This document shows positions 62,193-64,000 of a DNA stretch of 64,000 bases, piece by piece (position 1 is the first letter of the stretch; each line of letters begins with the position of its first letter). Source of the stretch: an uncultured Woeseiaceae bacterium. GTDB taxonomy: Bacteria > Pseudomonadota > Gammaproteobacteria > Steroidobacterales > Woeseiaceae. The DNA lies in assembly GCA_945788625.1 (NCBI GenBank), contig CALZMQ010000001.1, positions 62,001 through 126,000 of the forward strand, in the 5' to 3' direction. The notes under the pieces are model-generated. The model worked only from the letters and a program-made list of their open reading frames with translations. It did no database searches and was not told where the DNA came from. The translations under genes were made by a program, and so were the position numbers.

Positions 62193-63410
62193 ATGATCAA
62201 AAAAACTTTCTGCCTGTTGTCGGCAGCTTTGATACTTGCAGGCTGCAGTCAGGACGACGCAAATACTCCGGTCACCGAGGACATTGCGGACCGCGCACGC
62301 CAGATCGCGCAATCCAGCATCATCGTCGATACGCACATCGACGTTCCCTATCGCATCAACAGCAAGCCCGCCGACATTGCCGAAGCCACCGACAACGGCG
62401 ACTTCGACTACCCGCGCGCTGTCGCCGGCGGTCTCAATGCACCGTTCATGTCGATTTACACGCCGGCCTCGCTCGAGGACAAGGGCGAATCGAAACAGGT
62501 CGCCGATTCGCTGATCGACATGGTCGAGGGTTTCGTCGCCAACGCTCCCGAGAAGTTTGCAATCGCTCTGACGACCGCGGACGTCCGAAAACACCATGAG
62601 GCGGGGTTGATTTCACTGCCGATGGGCATGGAAAACGGGTCACCGATCGAGGGCGACCTGGCCAACCTGGCGTATTTTTACGAGCGCGGCATTCGCTATA
62701 TAACGCCGGCGCACAGCCTCTCGAATCACATTTCCGATTCGTCTTACGACGAAAACCGTCAATGGAACGGGCTCAGCGAATTCGGTGTCGAGGTCATCCG
62801 CGAGATGAACCGGCTGGGCATCATGATCGACGTCAGCCACGTTTCCGACGAAGCATTCTGGCAGATACTCGAAATAACCGAGGTACCTGTAATCGCCTCA
62901 CATTCATCGGCGCGTCACTTCACGCCCGGCTTCGAACGCAATATGAGCGACGAAATGATCGTTGCGCTCGCGAAAAACGCCGGCGTCATCCAGATCAATT
63001 TCGGCTCGACGTTCGTGACCCAGGCGGCGAGAGACTACGGCGACGCACGCAGCGCCGCAGGCAAAGTCTACCTTTCTGAGCATCCCGATTTGACGCAAAG
63101 CGATCTGTACCGGACGTTCCCGGAGATCTATGCCAGCGAAAACGGCCCCTTGCCGTTTGCGACGATCGATGACGTCCTGGACCACTTCACGCATGTCATC
63201 GAACTGGTCGGCGTTGACCACGTCGGTATCGGGTCGGACTATGATGGCGTCGGCGACTCCCTGCCGGTCGGCCTCAAGGATGTTTCGGCCTACCCCAACC
63301 TGGTCGAGGGCCTGTTACGGCGTGGCTACTCGGAGGACGACGTACGCAAGATGCTCGGTGAGAACCTGTTACGCGTCTGGAAGGCGGTAGAAGCTCACGC
63401 CGCGAAATAA
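62193..63410 (+). CDS. Membrane dipeptidase (M19) lipoprotein
   Basis: A 405-aa renal-dipeptidase-like metallopeptidase. The signal MIKKTFCLLSAALILAGC ends in a lipobox. Zinc ligands include His/Asp in VDTHIDVPYR; the bridging Glu is probably in GMENGSPIEGD; later His in IDVSHVSD and HSSARHF, and the C-terminal GIGSDYDGV block. Hydrolysis of small dipeptides at the envelope is the family role. Its 3' end overlaps a convergent gene by 16 bp. Confidence 0.93.
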   Translation: MIKKTFCLLSAALILAGCSQDDANTPVTEDIADRARQIAQSSIIVDTHIDVPYRINSKPADIAEATDNGDFDYPRAVAGGLNAPFMSIYTPASLEDKGESKQVADSLIDMVEGFVANAPEKFAIALTTADVRKHHEAGLISLPMGMENGSPIEGDLANLAYFYERGIRYITPAHSLSNHISDSSYDENRQWNGLSEFGVEVIREMNRLGIMIDVSHVSDEAFWQILEITEVPVIASHSSARHFTPGFERNMSDEMIVALAKNAGVIQINFGSTFVTQAARDYGDARSAAGKVYLSEHPDLTQSDLYRTFPEIYASENGPLPFATIDDVLDHFTHVIELVGVDHVGIGSDYDGVGDSLPVGLKDVSAYPNLVEGLLRRGYSEDDVRKMLGENLLRVWKAVEAHAAK

Positions 63411-63637
63411 CGATAGATCAGTACACAGGCAAGCACGAAGCCTACGAGTTTTACCAGTCCCGCGACGCTGCCGCCGACGGTTGACGCGTTGCTCTCGATG
63501 CCCATCGATCGCTGCAGGTCCTCGACGGCATGTTTCGCCTCCTTGAGGCCCATGCCCGTTTCCTCGCGAAGCAACTTGATGGCCTCGATTTTACGGCCTG
63601 CCGTCGCGGCTTTCCGGACGCGATCGGAATAGGCCAT
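63395..63637 (-). CDS. Membrane-anchored protein with L7/L12 C-terminal-like domain, 80 aa
   Basis: Residues about 15-45 (KIEAIKLLREETGMGLKEAK, then HAVEDLQRSMG) match the ribosomal L7/L12 C-terminal helix pattern seen in a family of small bacterial proteins. A C-terminal membrane helix (VKLVGFVLACVLIYRYFA) anchors it. Start ATG 63635-63637 overlaps the preceding stop by one base (TGATG), so the two are coupled. Function unknown. Confidence 0.8.
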   Translation of the reverse strand: MAYSDRVRKAATAGRKIEAIKLLREETGMGLKEAKHAVEDLQRSMGIESNASTVGGSVAGLVKLVGFVLACVLIYRYFAA

Positions 63638-63870
63638 CAGGCGGCGACCACATCCAGCAATACGTAACGCAACAGTACCTCGTAGCTGGTCCTGTCGAGC
63701 TTCATGCCATCCGGCAATTCGAGGGTGTGAATGTGGCTGTCTTCCATGTCACGCATCTCGAGGAAGTGTCTGTCTTCGTCCCGATATACCTGGTATTTCA
63801 CGTCTTTGTGCTCATCGAATTTCAAAAGCACGATGCTGTCGGTCCAGTCCTGGATCGTCGCCTTCGCCAT
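63637..63870 (-). CDS. Hypothetical protein, 77 aa
   Basis: Not recognised. ATG 63868-63870 begins MAKATIQDWTDSIVLLKFDE; the chain is beta-rich (KYQVYRDEDRHFLEMRD) and ends in a hydrophobic helix (YEVLLRYVLLDVVAA). It precedes the L7/L12-like gene and is coupled to it. The 130 bp from 63871 to the window end contain no complete gene. Confidence 0.72.
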   Translation of the reverse strand: MAKATIQDWTDSIVLLKFDEHKDVKYQVYRDEDRHFLEMRDMEDSHIHTLELPDGMKLDRTSYEVLLRYVLLDVVAA

Positions 63871-63992
63871 GGCTCTCTCCGTAATAGCTCACTCTGGTCG
63901 TCGCACCGATAACGGCGCTGACAGTTTTGGAAATGCAAGCGTTGTGCCAACCGGCCGGATCGCACCCTCGATCTCCACTCTCTTTTATTTAC

Positions 63993-63998
63993 AAGGAG
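63993..63998 (+). promoter_or_regulatory. Ribosome-binding site at the window edge
   Basis: AAGGAG at 63993-63998 is positioned for a rightward gene starting just beyond 64000; the coding sequence itself is outside the window. Confidence 0.5.
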
Positions 63999-64000
63999 TT

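Overview
The window looks like chromosome of a GC-rich gammaproteobacterium, probably free-living and aquatic. The evidence is the order ruvC-ruvA-ruvB-ybgC-tolQRAB-pal-cpoB, a fused aspartokinase/homoserine dehydrogenase in thrABC, a separate RelA, sucAB with lpd, many lipoproteins and outer-membrane proteins, AlkB, and QueE/QueC. I cannot name the genus; a Woeseiales or Chromatiales-like lineage is a guess from gene style. There are no rRNA genes, prophage, insertion sequence or CRISPR array, and only one tRNA.

Layout. 1-549 holds the start of a NERD-domain protein cut by the window edge. 579-5300 is thrABC (threonine synthesis). tRNA-Lys lies at 5451-5525. 5629-13623 is a long leftward block: yebC, ruvCAB, ybgC, tolQRAB, pal and cpoB (DNA repair and envelope constriction). 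13736-19286 holds relA, a stomatin/NfeD pair, a sodium:alanine symporter and a small lipoprotein. 19397-22290 is accessory: the remnant of an S9 prolyl oligopeptidase, a CPBP membrane protease, a secreted protein, a lipoprotein and a tiny hydrophobic ORF. 22496-28050 is sucA-sucB-lpd (2-oxoglutarate dehydrogenase). 28175-32600 holds a membrane protein, a cytochrome c, alkB, a second CPBP protease facing a double-glycine-leader peptide, and an outer-membrane barrel. 32618-36560 is a transporter / PLP decarboxylase / FAD oxidase operon. 36642-41364 holds arfB, a CadC-like TPR regulator, a ribbon-helix-helix bicistron and fhs.

41365-42936 is the most unusual stretch: about four 70-bp tandem repeats full of TGTCGATA palindromes, directly before a class II Fic gene. 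That gene has lost the segment that should carry its autoinhibitory helix and is out of frame by one base at a run of five C. 43019-50514 holds membrane and hypothetical genes, queE-queC, a Tat-lipoprotein-like SDR, a zinc-ribbon protein, a DUF885 hydrolase and an alcohol dehydrogenase lacking its structural zinc site. 50594-54379 holds small envelope proteins, a DUF3300 protein with an Arg-rich heptad tail, and an SPFH protein paired with a small Arc-like repressor. 54510-58062 is a CpxAR-like two-component system beside a DUF4397 lipoprotein. 58171-63870 holds a FlgO/TPR membrane protein, a MOSC protein, small membrane proteins, a second ribbon-helix-helix bicistron with its own operator, and an M19 dipeptidase.

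How the parts fit: most genes are housekeeping (amino acids, TCA cycle, envelope, repair, stringent response). The accessory interest lies in small regulators with visible operators (38993, 54409, 61265), the Fic locus with its palindrome array, and the GG-leader peptide with its neighbouring CPBP protease.
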